DNA from: Selaginella moellendorffii
Taxonomy: Eukaryota; Streptophyta; Lycopodiopsida; Selaginellales; Selaginellaceae
DNA length: 64,000 nucleotides
Assembly (NCBI RefSeq): GCF_000143415.4
Contig: NW_003314263.1
Location: forward strand, 409,114-473,113
Reading direction: 5' to 3'
The notes beneath the pieces were generated by a model, which saw nothing but the letters and a program-made list of their open reading frames with translations, had not been told where the DNA came from and did no database searches. Both the position numbers and the translations under genes were made by a program. This document shows, in pieces, positions 9,900-21,044 of this stretch (the first letter of the stretch is position 1; every line of letters begins with the position of its first letter).

Positions 9900-11452
9900 A
9901 TGGATCTAGCACTTGCTGTCAGCTTTGCAATTTCCATCGCTCTCTGGGGCTTGTGGCTCTTGAAAGCTCGTTCAAATCTTCCACCAAGTCCATGGGGATT
10001 GCCCCTGATTGGCCACTTACACTTGCTAGCGGGAATGCCCCCGCACAAAGCATTGCAACGCATGGCCAACAAGTATGGTCCTATTATTTCCTTGAGGTTG
10101 GGAATGATCCCAACTGTGGTGATCTCCAGCCCGGAGCTTGCCAAGGAGGTGTTCACCACACATGATCTAAATTTTGCTTCCAGGCCGTACATGGTTTTCG
10201 GCGAGTATTTCAGTTATAGCTCTGTTGGACTTGTAAGTAGTCCCCATGGAAAGCTATGGCGAAACACCCGCAAGCTGTGTACAACGGAGCTCTTCACGGC
10301 CCAGCGTATCGACTCTTTCTCTTGGGTCAGAAGGGAGGAGCTCTCGCGTGCCTTGGAGGGGATTTTGAAGGCTCATGGCAATGACAAGCCTGTGGAGGTG
10401 AGAAAAGTGGCCAGTGTTTTTGCCTTCAACATCACATCACGAATTGTGATGAGCAAGAGGTACTTTGGTGACGAAAACGTGGATGCCGATGCCATGGAAT
10501 TCAAGGAGCTCAATGACAATGTTCTTGAGCTGACCATCAATCCCTGTCTTAGCAACTTGGTGCCCTGGTACCTGAGATGGCTGGACTGGCAGATCCCTCG
10601 GTACAAGCGAATCCATGCCAAGCAAGACAAGTTCTTGCAAAAGATCGTTGACGAGCACAAGGAGACAACACGAAAATGCAAGGACTTCCTTGATATCATG
10701 CTTGACTTCTTTGGAGCAGGGACACAAGGGGAGACTTATGTGAAGGCAAACCTCATGGTAACCCGGGCAAAACTTTTCCATATTGCTGCTAACAGGTATT
10801 TCTATGACAAATGCAGGAGATGTTAATTGGTGGAACTGATACCACCAGCACTGCAAGTGAGTGGCTCATGGCTGTATTGATGCACGATCCTCGAGTCATG
10901 GCCAAGCTCCGCGAGGAGCTCGACAGGGTTGTGCGCAACACTCGGATGGTGCAAGAGTCGGACCTCCCAAAGCTCGAATATCTCCAGCTCGTGCTCAAGG
11001 AGACATTGAGACGCTATCCTCCGGGTGCCATAATTATGCCGCACATCTCAAGCCAAGCATCCAACGTTGGCGGCTTTCACGTTCCAAAAGGGACCACTCT
11101 CCTGGTGAATTCATGGGCGATTGGAATGGATCCGGCAGTATGGGAGAATCCCACACAATTCCACCCGGAGCGCTTCTTGGGGAGCTCCATCGACGTCAAA
11201 GGCCAAAACTTTGAGCTCCTCCCGTTTGGATCCGGCCGTAGAAAGTGTCCAGGAATGGCCATGGGATTGCGAGCAGTGGAGCTTCTCGTGGCGAATCTTA
11301 TCCATGGCTTCGATTGGAGCTTTGTGCCCGGGACAACGCCGTCCATGGAAGATGTTTTTCGCAGTGCTATTCAGCTCAAGACCCCATTGCAAGCCATGGC
11401 AAGTCCAAGGTTCCCAAAGGATGTCTACATCAATCAGACATCACATCTTTAG
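9900..11452 (+). CDS. cytochrome P450, A-type (CYP71 clan)
   Basis: Two exons, 9,900-10,757 and 10,817-11,452, joined in phase 0 across a 59-bp GT-AG intron, give 497 residues, the usual length. The protein starts with a hydrophobic ER anchor and the proline hinge PPSPWGLPLIGHLHLL. It continues with the I-helix oxygen-binding motif GGTDTTS, the K-helix ExxR (KETLRRYPP), the PERF block, and the haem loop FGSGRRKCPG with its cysteine ligand. Such enzymes are NADPH-P450-reductase-dependent monooxygenases, mainly of specialised metabolism; the substrate cannot be told. The reading frame is complete. A broken paralogue lies at 24,842-26,385. The dirigent-like gene is divergent, 848 bp upstream. 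A joint role in phenolic metabolism is possible, but this rests only on position. Confidence 0.92.
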
Positions 11453-12120
11453 TCACCATGGACTTCGCTACAAATAATTCTACTCAATGCTGGCTAGACT
11501 TGCGTCTCTCCCACTCCACAATGTGATATATAGATCGGAGAAATCTTGGTTGTCCCAGCAATATATACATTGTCAGATCCAAATTCCAAGGAGAGTGGAG
11601 AACTGCCATTTGAAGGTCTAGTGTAGCCTCGGTCCTGACAAGACGATCTTTCCAACCACGCAAAAGTTTTGATCGTGCATTTCTAGTCACCTTTTATCCC
11701 CTTAGCCCAGCTGCCAAACATTCTATTCATTAACCCAAATAGCGTTCATCAGCCGACTGTAATTCGAGCTTGATCACGTGTTGAAGACCAGGCCATCGAA
11801 TGCGCACTGGTCAAACATAATCACAATTTACGGTCAAGGAGGTCAAAATTTGGTCGTCCTTGAAAAAAAGATAACGGTAAAGAGACAAATATTGGAAAAT
11901 CTACCTCCGAGTGAGAACATTCTATGACTTGAGAGACGTTCTCAGGTGTCCAGTTTGCCTTGAGCTCGTCCCAGGCACGTCTTGCAGTGGCTCCAGGCCT
12001 GCTGATTGTCTCCAGGTCCCTGCTCTCTGCCACAGCCTTGTGGAGCAGCATCCAGCTTCCATTTTGGAGCTTCCAGCAGAGTAAGATGGCGTGGCGTGCT
12101 TGAGATGAGTGAGTGGAATT
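11453..12120. other. P450 3' flank, duplicated downstream
   Basis: No gene is seen. It is closely similar to 26,386-26,965, with a few deletions in the second copy, and ends the P450 duplication unit. Confidence 0.7.
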
Positions 12121-12129
12121 GAGTATTTG

Positions 12130-12370
12130 AAATTGATGCTCATACTAACAATTATTTCTATTTAACACTTCTACTAAACTCATTCCAAGATTAATCTAAT
12201 TCTTTTCTCAAATGTAAACAAATTGCTACACTTAGCAAACAATTTGTTTTCCTTGGGATTTTATAGTTTATAAAATTTAGAAGTATTATAATTTTAAAGA
12301 AGGTTCATTTATATCCTACTCTAGTGCTTAATACTTTTTTAAGGGCTAGAAAAAAATGAAATAAGAAAAC
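12130..12370. repeat. AT-rich repeat, inverted copy at about 27,010-27,250
   Basis: The stretch around gatgctcatactaacaatt through gaaataagaaaac recurs as the reverse complement at 27,010-27,250. Each copy sits directly beyond the P450 duplication unit, but in opposite orientation. Confidence 0.65.
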
Positions 12371-12710
12371 AATCATTGAACATTTTATGAACCCTTAATT
12401 GCCACTGATGTCATTTATATTATTGGATTAATTGTTGTACCATTAAGCTGAGGCTAGAAACAAAGCTGGCATCATAGATGACCTTCAAGAAGTCAATCCT
12501 GCATAAAAATGTTTTTGTTTTAAGCAGAAATTCAATCATATCACCTCCACAGAGCCATTAAGCTCTATAAACTCTAAATAAAGCCAAAGCTTACAATGTA
12601 CAAGAAGTCTGAGAAAGCAAGAGGAATCACTACCAATTACATCTTCTAGATAGTGAGCAAGTGGAAAAAGTATGAGTTAGTTAAAAGACACTTGATCTAC
12701 ACTTGTGTAA
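12370..12710 (+). repeat. left arm of large inverted repeat
   Basis: Matches the reverse complement of 15,490-15,840 over about 340 bp with scattered differences. Shared landmarks include aagctgaggctagaaacaaa, tcatatcacctccac and attacatcttcta. The arms are about 2.8 kb apart and enclose AT-rich DNA plus head-to-head copia gag pieces. Confidence 0.75.
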
Positions 12711-13519
12711 ATTTTATCTTATATTTCTCTTCTAAAATCAATTAAAAACTTGTTATGCAATTGTAGCAATAACATGGTTTTCTTATTTATAGTTTTACTA
12801 AAAGAGTCAATATTTTTTTGGAAAATTAATATTTTTCCTTGCTTACCATTGATGAAATTCTATCAAATCAAAGATATAGAGAACTAAATGAATAAAATCA
12901 TATCAAGGATAAACAAGTTTTTCCTTGTGAAACTTACAATACTAAATTTAGAAATTTGGAATTGTGGATGTTTAAGTTTAGATATAAATTTTGTAATAGA
13001 TTTGCCTTTAAATTACTTATTAGATACATATTTATATTAAAAAAAACTTTCTTTTCTTAAAATTTATTAGAAATATAGTTATATTTACCAAAGTTACAAC
13101 TTCAATAGTACAATAAAAAGAAATAAATGTTGAAATTTCCATAAATAGTAGTACTGGTAGAAGACTTTAAAATATGTGATTAATGATTTGGATTAGCATG
13201 TGATAAATATTGATTTTTTGTTGCAACTAAAATGATGTAAATTGCAACATAATTTCAGCCATATGTATTTATTTCTATGCAATTTCTACATTGTTGTTTT
13301 ACATTACAAAATTTTATAATGTAATTTGCATTAAAAAGTTTTGCGTATGATTCCTTATAATTTCATGCCCTCATGAACTAAAGCTGAAAGACACATCTCT
13401 CTCAAGAGCCCTACTCTCTTGACACCCAAATGTGCTTATATCATAATGATTACTACAAAATTTGCATTGACAAATTATGTTACAAACAATCATTTATGTT
13501 TAGTGAGAACATGCTCAAA
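12711..13519. other. AT-rich DNA without recognisable gene
   Basis: Strongly AT-rich with many stops in all frames. I see no motif or coding pattern. Confidence 0.6.
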
Positions 13520-14430
13520 AGCTTTCAGTGAAGAATGTCACTGCTGCATCCTTATAAGACATGGCTCGCACAGTGGCATCTTGGTGGAAACCATTCCCCA
13601 CTAGAGCTCATGACATCTCGCAAATGGTTTGTTGACTGACATGCCCAATCTCCAGTGCCAAGTCAAGAGATCTGCTGCCCCACCTGAAGAGGCAATCTAC
13701 ATGGACTGTCGCCATCACCTGGTTCAGGATTTGCACGGAGCAAAGCAACTTGAAAAGCCTGCCAACCTTCATCGCTCAAGCCACTGGTCCCTATCGTCAA
13801 CAACTGATGTGCAGAAAAAGCACTTGCGAGGAAATGAGAGTGTGTCCAGCACAAGAAACGTACCACACACCACGTGGAAGTTGAATCTGGATTGATCCAA
13901 TACCAAGAATCGGCAACGGGCGATTAACCGTGAGGAACACTAATGGCTGGGTGTCACGAAGAGCTCCCTCACTGACGTGGTGTGGCTTTTTGCCGCGCAA
14001 TCCAACACCAGTGGCTCCATCAGAGTCTTGATTGTCGTCACGCCTTGAAACTGGAGGTTCCTTCACGTGCTCAAGCTTCCTTTCGTTGTCGTTTTACAGG
14101 GCAGTCTAGACTTAAGTGTCCCATCTTGTGACACAGCGCAAGGCCCATAACCTGGTTCACATTCTTCCAATTGATCGCTGCTGATTTCATGACGTCAACT
14201 TGAACACTGTACAACGGTGCAAGACCTCCATTTGCGTGAGCGTCTAGGTCTTGCGAGGTTTGGTAGACATTTCCTACTTCCAGAAACAATCCCCACCACA
14301 TCAACCAGAACTAAGCACGTTCTCACCACGCCAGGAAATTGTCCCCATCAAACACCTCCATCTCTGGGAAGGAGGATGACGCCATTTCAATCAACTTGTG
14401 TTCTTACTTAACTGCAAAGATCATTACCCT
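13520..14430 (-). mobile_element. copia gag fragment (minus orientation)
   Basis: 13,520-13,760 repeats the DNA of 6,730-6,920 (same orientation). At about 14,071-14,160 the minus strand reads LCHKMGHLSLDC, the zinc knuckle with its first Cys lost. 14,217-14,430 is antisense to the gag N-terminus seen at 7,455-7,650. Several frameshifts are present. Confidence 0.65.
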
Positions 14431-14529
14431 AAATCTGATACAACAGCCACGCAAAATCCCGGCCACAATAGATAGAAATGAGGATATAGCAATGCTCTCT
14501 CCTCATCACTTTTTTAGCAACACGCTGGA

Positions 14530-14810
14530 GTTAGAGTGTTTGGAGATCCACATGCCAAGTCTTTTTGGTGAGGAGATAAATAGGAGGGTGCTGCTGTATC
14601 CTCTGTAGGCCAGGCTTTTGCCCACATGCTATAAGAATCTTTGCGGTTAGAGTTGAAATGGAGGCTCCCTCTCGAGAGATGGAGGTGTTACAATTTCCTG
14701 GCCTGGCAAGAGCGTGCTCAGTTCTGGCTGATGCAGTGGGGATTGTGGCCCATAGTTTCTGAATGCCTGACCGTAGACCTGGCAAGACCTAGACGGTCGC
14801 GCAAATGGAG
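14530..14810 (+). mobile_element. copia gag N-terminus (plus orientation)
   Basis: This is the inverted copy of 7,455-7,745. On + it reads NFLAWQERAQFWLMQWGLW, the same gag start as in the 7.5-kb element. It lies head-to-head with the minus-strand gag piece ending at 14,430. Confidence 0.65.
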
Positions 14811-15489
14811 CCCGTTAGTGTTAAGAAAGGCTCGGAATATGTACAGTTAAAAAAGGCCAATCAAAATAAATATTCTTTCAGAATACTCTTTTTTTATAGT
14901 ATAGACTAGAATGTTTTTTATTGCATTATTGATTGGAATAAAATAAGCCTCTTGCTACTTCGAAGAGTTTCATACTCTTTTACCTCTTTTTGCCTTCAAG
15001 GGTAACTGATCAGCCTTTTGGACAAGGAGATTATTAATGCTCTTTTCCTCAAAAAGCTTGAACCATTTGTAGTGCTTACTTAGTAATGCTTGCTATTTGA
15101 GCACAATCCAATCAAGATAAGTGAAGAACTCTTAAGTAATTCTTATTTTAAATTTGTTTTCTCTTGCATTTATACTTTACTTTCTTTCATTTTAAGATTT
15201 TAACCTTTAAAAAAAAATTTACCCTTCTCAAGAATGGGTAATTTTTTTAATTTTAGGGAGAGCTAAAAATCATCTTTCATTTGAAATTTAAACCCCACCC
15301 TTCAAATTTATACTCTATAAATGAATGAAATCTTCTACTAGTAGCATGACTTTACCATGGTGCATAGGGATAAATATAGTAAAAGTATATAAATCCAAAA
15401 AGTTAAAATATAGCACACTTTTCTATAATTACCAATTCTTAATAGTGCCCAATAGTAGATATAATGGCATGTTTGGCTTTAGAGTGTAG
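14811..15489. other. AT-rich DNA without recognisable gene
   Basis: No coding pattern is seen. It lies between the gag piece and the right inverted-repeat arm. Confidence 0.55.
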
Positions 15490-15840
15490 ATCATCATAAA
15501 AGTGTCTTTTAATTAACTCATGCTTTTTCCATTGGCTCACTATTTAGAAGATGTAATTGGTAGTGATTTCCTCTTGCTTTCTCAGACTTATTGTACATTG
15601 TAAGCTTTAGTTTTATTTAGAGTTTATAGAGCTTAATGGCTCTATGGAGGTGATATGATTGAATTTCTACTTAAAACAAAAACATTTTTATGCATGATTG
15701 ACTTCTCAATTTCCCATTGCTGCTGCTTGAAGGTCATCTATGATGCCAGCTTTGTTTCTAGCCTCAGCTTAATGGTACAACAATTAATCCAATAATATAA
15801 ATGAGATCAGTGGCAATTAAGGGTTCATAAAATGGAAAAC
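15490..15840 (-). repeat. right arm of large inverted repeat
   Basis: Reverse complement of 12,370-12,710. It carries a small extra block (about 15,710-15,735) that is absent from the left arm. Confidence 0.75.
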
Positions 15841-18180
15841 AAATAAACCACTATGCCATCTAAATTTGTAATCCTAGAATTACTTTCTGATAAGCATTAC
15901 TTCTAACCCACTATAAATGTATGGACTTGTATTGCTTTTTGGCATCTTCTAAAGTGTTTGTAGCTTTTAAACTTTAGAACAATTACTTATACTTATCATG
16001 GTATTTAATTTGAATACATTTCTTCAGCTGTTCATATAAACTCTATTCCCAATGGAAAATGCAATTCCTCTTTTAGTTGATTAAAACCTTATCTAGACCA
16101 CTATTGTAGACAGTTTTAATAGCTCGCCAATTTATTTGCACTTCATCACTCATAAAACTATAAAACATTGGTGATGTTGAAGATTATATTCCAACTTGGT
16201 ATGTTTTATTCAATAGTGTTCAAAAAAAAACTTGAGCTTTTATGTCTTCTCAACTATCACCATCTTGGATTGTGCTCTATATAAAAGAATATTATTATTA
16301 TAATAATTGAATAAATGCACATTTACCTTGGATCATACACAATGGTAATTATTGTAAACTATCGGGAATTCTATGTATATAATCGAAGCACACTTAAGAG
16401 TATTGCAAATTCATACTTGGTTGCATCCACTTATGAGATCAACTTCACTTCCAATACCATCCAACAAAATCTTGAAAACATGACATTGTTCTTTAGCTTC
16501 AATTTAGATTAATCTTAGAAAAGCAATGCTTTGGAAGAAGTTGTAATTAAATTTAGTTTTTAGCTTTAAAATTGTATCTAGACTTGAGGACTTCTTTAAA
16601 AAAAGAGATTTCCTTCTAGAGTTTTTTATCACAATTTACATCCTGCAAAGATATTTCAAATTGATTAGATTGTTTATTGGTAGATGCTGAAAAACTATAT
16701 AGTGTTTTGCTCATTATTAAGGTGAAAGTGTTGTAGTGTTTGAAATTAATTGTAAGGAATTTTGAAGAATCAATTTGTCTGTTGCTTTAGTAGTTATAAC
16801 TGCAAGTCAAGCTCTTGGAGATTAATCTGTTACCTTTGAAACAACAAATGTAGTCATATCCAAAGACTCCAAGTATGTCCCATTTGCCATTAAATAGTTA
16901 TGTTGACCAACGTGAATTGCTACTCTTGTGAATATTATATCATTTAGAACAACATAAAAAATGTGAGCTCTCCTTCTTCACATCGTGGAAACTCCTTGCA
17001 AAAATGATATTTTATAGAACAAAACTACTTTGTAAATACCTCACCTTATTTAGGTTGAAGACATAACATACGATGAAACTATTTACAATTGAACTTTTGA
17101 AACCAGTTGTAATATGGTGGTCTAAGTTGAAATATTGAAGGAATCCAACACAACCACTCCTTTGGACTCATTTAACAAAGTAGTCAGCTTTTCAAGCCAT
17201 ATATTTCACGCAAATATTTCCATTTTGATTTTGACACATCCCCTCCATGGAATTTTTAGAAGGTAGAAGCTCAAAGACTAAATCTCTATCATAGTCTTAG
17301 GAAGTTTAAATGGATTCACAAGAGTTCCTATATTGATACTTCAAATCAATGTGTTTGTAACTTTCATAGGTTTTAGTAGTTCAAATATAAATCCACTACC
17401 CACATGTCTTTTTATATTGCATTTTTTGTTGAGTCTATCATTAAAGAGTTTATTATTACCGAGGATGCACATGGCTTCTTCTTATTTGCTGTTGAAAAAA
17501 AACCTCTCTACTCCAAATTGTTGCATTACTTGAACCTACCGCAAACTCCTTTAATTGAAACTTTGCTTTTATAATTGAATTTGATGCAAAATATATTTTC
17601 CCATCTAAAGAAATCTTTATCATTGTAACCCAAAGTGACCCCATACCTTGAGCACTTTATAACATTCTAACTTAATCAGAATGAAGCCTAAAGAAAGTAT
17701 ATAAAAATCCTTTCTTTATTAATGACTCCATTTCTAACAATAACAGTCTCCCTTGATTTCTCATTATTGCCATTGCAACATCACTTGCTATTAAATCTTT
17801 AGCTATATCTAAAATGAGGAAAAATCAAAACATGTCTTATAAGAAAAATCAAGTCATTAATAGTAGTGAATTGTAACTTTATTTTGTTTCTCCAAAATTG
17901 ATTTAAGGCCTTAAGGGTTTCTAGGGCTGATATAATTGGGTTAGGGTCTTTGGCAACTAGGGTTTTAAGCGAGAAATGGGTTGAGCATGGCAAAGAGTAG
18001 CAAGCACACAGGTAAGAAACTTTCTCATGGCCACAAGAATCACTGTAGTGTTGCTTGAGCTCCTGCAGTGGATCTAGCTTAGCCATAGCCTGTGTTGCCG
18101 TAGGGGAAGCCATGGCACCACACCCCATCATGTGGCAGCCATGGCAGCCTAAGCTAAGCAAGCTCAATTTACTATAAGAG
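15841..18180. other. long AT-rich stretch, no gene recognised
   Basis: Short ORFs such as 16,315-16,512 (+) and 17,333-17,533 (+) have low-complexity, AT-driven composition and no motif. The stretch may be decayed retrotransposon DNA, but I cannot show this. Confidence 0.5.
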
Positions 18181-18246
18181 CTCATGCAACACCATGGCAA
18201 TTCTTCAGCCTCAACCATAGGAATCAATTGCAAATCACTTTGCCGT

Positions 18247-18490
18247 GTGAGAGGGAGCAATGTTGTGGCTCCCCCCATGAATTTTAAGTGGTGGCACTCA
18301 CCACCACCCAAGCTACTGTATGAGGGGGAGCAATGTCGTGGCTCCCCCCACAACAAGTCCAAATTGTGGCACTTGCCACCACTAGAGCTTCTGCATAAGG
18401 GGGAGTGGCATCATGGCTCCCCCCACAACAGCTCGAGTGGTGGTGAATGCCACCACTTGGAGCTACCATGGGGGGAGCCACAGTGCCCCT
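18247..18490. repeat. GC-rich minisatellite, about 75-bp unit, three copies
   Basis: Three tandem units each begin with gggggag, continue with tggctccccccac or a close variant, and then a gtggtgg...ccaccac inverted repeat. Each unit holds two self-complementary stretches (ggggag/ctcccc and gtggtgg/ccaccac). It is an island of GC-rich DNA in an AT-rich surround. Open frames across it on both strands (17,799-18,598) are a by-product of composition. Confidence 0.75.
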
Positions 18491-18599
18491 CCCCTTCACG
18501 TGGCAGTTCATATAGGGTTTAGGGTAGGGTAGGGTTTGCCACGTGGCATACATTTTGAGCAATTTATATGCCACAAGCCAATTTCTACAATTAGCCATA

Positions 18600-19420
18600 T
18601 TGATTTATAATTACTGATTTTAGTTTTTGTTTTTCTATTTTTTATGTTTATGCTTACTCTTTCTAGACTTCAATAGGTTGCTAAAACACATGTAAGAAGG
18701 CAATATTTATCAAGAATATTGCTATCCATATTGTGAGGAATATAAACACAATGTGGGTGAAAGAACTTTTCTAAAGCTTCATCAAACAATCCTCAAGAAA
18801 GCAAACAAACTAAGAATCCTGAGAGACAAAGAATTTTAAATTGCCTGAATATGATTCTAAGGAGGAAGAGGAGTAACAATAAGATGAAGAAAAAGATGAT
18901 AATGATTTTGACCGTTTGGAAAGTCAAACTGCACAAAGAAGAACAGCTAGGGGAATGGAGTTAAGGAAAAAGAAAAGTGAAAAACAAAGCCACAAGCATG
19001 AGAAGAAGTTTTGGATACAAGCTTGTTCAATTGTCCCTCAAAGTTTAAAATGGAAATTATCTTAGATTTGCTATAATGATTGACAATCAAAAAAAAATTC
19101 CACCTCCCCATGTGCCTCTATATTGCATGATTTTGAATCCAGTGGTGCAATCTATGGTGAACATTGTGGGCCAACTCAAGTTTTCCATTTAACAACAAAG
19201 CTTTATGCAAATAAAGTCTAAATTTATTATAGCGAAGGGTCTAGTGCTTTTGAATGATAAAAAGAGCTTCTTAGAATGAGTTATAGCAAGGGATGATACT
19301 TATGCCAAATGGAAGAAGATTCTCGGATACTATTTATATGGGAGGAAAATCACCAATTCGAGGTATGATTATTATGGATAGATTTGAACTATCCAAATCT
19401 AATTAATGTCGCGAATGTGA
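18600..19420. other. AT-rich DNA, possibly decayed coding DNA
   Basis: Lys/Glu-rich stretches (about 18,840-19,020 on +) are broken by stops every few dozen codons. No family is recognised. Confidence 0.4.
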
Positions 19421-19492
19421 CTTCAGGTATCAAAAGTTACTTATCAGCTAGTATTTTTGGATATTCTTTCCTTACTGCCACAATAGCAGGAG

Positions 19493-19624
19493 TGTAACAC
19501 ACTTTATCTTTCCCCTTAAGCCAACTAGAAAAGGGTTTTGGGATACTTAGGGTTAAGTGCCTTTGGGTTTGAATAGTACTGGGTTGGGTGACCTCCCAGG
19601 AAATTCAAATTTAAAGAGTTTACA
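19493..19624 (+). repeat. left LTR with 5S rRNA-derived segment
   Basis: 19,550-19,606 reads gggttaagtgcctttggg, then gaatagtact, then gggttgggtgacctccca. The plant 5S counterpart, from memory, is gttaagcgtgcttgggcg, agtagtacta, ggatgggtgacctcctgg. The A-box- and C-box-like parts of the 5S internal promoter are therefore present but diverged. Confidence 0.8.
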
Positions 19625-19626
19625 TT

Positions 19627-19640
19627 TGGTATCAAAGGGG
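19627..19640 (+). promoter_or_regulatory. primer-binding site (initiator Met tRNA type)
   Basis: TGGTATCAAAGGGG starts two bases after the end of the left LTR, the position where reverse transcription of a plant LTR element is primed. Confidence 0.7.
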
Positions 19641-19898
19641 TCTCAGGTCTAACTTTGTTAGTTGGTTAGAGGAATCACACCACATGTTGATTGACATCTG
19701 GTTGGTCTAGTTTGCTCCCACTAGGCTCGACCTGAGGGGTAGGGTGTCAAAAGAGTGGAGCTCACGAGAGAGTTGTGGCTCTTAACTTCCCTTCACGAGG
19801 GCTTGAACTTGTAGGGAAGCATGATGAATTGTAAGCAACCAAAGGGAACGACTCGAAAGATGATCCATAAGGGTTAAAATATAGAGGGAAAGGGCCCA

Positions 19899-20025
19899 TG
19901 AACAAGAGTGCACCCCCTTTTCCAATTGGTTAAGGGTCTTGGGATACTTGGGGTTAAACGCTTTTGGGTTTGAATAGTACTAAGCTGGGTGACCTTCTGG
20001 GAAGTCCAAATTTAAGGAGCTTACA
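19899..20025 (+). repeat. right LTR with 5S rRNA-derived segment
   Basis: 19,951-20,008 reads ggggttaaacgcttttgg, gaatagtactaagctggg, tgaccttctgggaagtcc. This is closer to plant 5S rRNA at its end (ctgggaagtcc) than the left LTR is. The two LTRs differ at many positions, so the insertion is not recent. Confidence 0.8.
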
Positions 20026-21044
20026 AGGAGGTTGGTATTGCTAAGCCTGTTATCAATTCCCACTTGAGCTAGTTGAGAAATTAGTCAATGAACATGCACT
20101 TAGATTGGATAAACATAAGGTAGAAACTCTATATGTTTTCTTGCTGAATATACTCAGCCTGGTTTGATAAACTTGTGTCATTGGCTTGGATTTGTTAGTA
20201 TCAAGAACCCCCACGATATTGAGATTGGTCCCTCAATATCACCGAATGATAGCTTACCGTGTCTGCCAAACACCCTCGTTATCATGCCCTTTGTGTTAAT
20301 CTCATTTCTGTCCCAAATGCTATTTATGGAAAGTGTCCAGATTTGCTCATTTGGCATATTTACAACATGTAGAGATTATCCTGAACACAATGGTGTTATG
20401 GTGTTTATCCCATGTTCAAATTTGCAATTTAGGGACATTTCATATTTAGTAAGTTTTGAGCTTGTCCCCAAAACCAACTCTTAATACTAAGGGAGGCTTG
20501 GGGTGAAAGCCCAAAGCATGTGTTCCTCAAGGGAGGGGGGGGGGGTTCCAAATGTATAATGGGGATAGTGTGTAGGTCGGGCATGGTCGACTAACCTAAG
20601 GTATAGTTTAACTCCTGTTTGCATTCAGCTTGGGTCTAAGCCTAAGCTTCACACCATGGTAACTGGTGGAGTACCCATATCCTCGCGTTAAACCACTGGT
20701 ATGTTAAAATAATGCTAGACTTCATTTGGCTCCGTTTTGCATGCTGGTCCTAGCATTGGGATGTTGAAAGTCACTCCGTGCTCTTGTCCTTTCACTCTTT
20801 GGGCTGTATGCTTGGGAGTTGCTCCGTGGTACAATTCCATCACTCCTTGGCTCCATACTTGGGAGTTTAGCACCATTCTTTCATTCAGTGGCTTAAGACC
20901 CTGAAACTCGGGTACCACACCATTGTTCTTTGGACACATGGCATATGACACATGGCATAAGACACGTGGCACATGGAGGGTTTAAGTTCCGCTTCGTGGT
21001 GTTATCCTTTAGTAAATCACCATAAGATAAAGGGTAAAAACCAT

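Larger units (their letters stand above)
19493..20025 (+). mobile_element. Cassandra-like TRIM retrotransposon with 5S rRNA-derived LTRs
   Basis: A complete miniature LTR element. The left LTR is 19,493-19,624 (starts TGTAAC, ends TTTACA) and the right LTR is about 19,899-20,025 (starts TG, ends CTTACA). The internal region of about 270 bp begins with TGGTATCAAAGGGG at 19,627, matching the plant initiator-Met tRNA primer-binding site (normally TGGTATCAGAGC). A purine tract (gagggaaaggg) lies just before the right LTR. The same 5 bases AGGAG flank both ends (19,488-19,492 and 20,026-20,030). Each LTR carries a stretch resembling the 3' half of plant 5S rRNA, including its internal promoter. 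There is no coding capacity, which is typical for TRIMs. The uninterrupted host site exists at 56,581-56,585. Confidence 0.85.
19424..21044 (+). repeat. old dispersed repeat, copy 1 (interrupted by the Cassandra-like element)
   Basis: Outside 19,493-20,030 this matches, in inverted orientation, 49,816-50,185 plus 55,980-56,650. Landmarks shared with the other copy include ttggatattctttcc, tttgctcatttggcatat, the G-run before a tacacactat-like block, and the series of catgtgcca-like motifs at 20,930-20,975. The element type is unclear; it may be an LTR. It encodes nothing recognisable. Confidence 0.7.

Noticed and set aside
19530-20015. 5S rRNA genes
   Set aside because: Only the 3' half of 5S rRNA is present, it is diverged, and both copies lie inside LTRs of one element flanked by a target duplication. 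These are retrotransposon parts, not rRNA genes.
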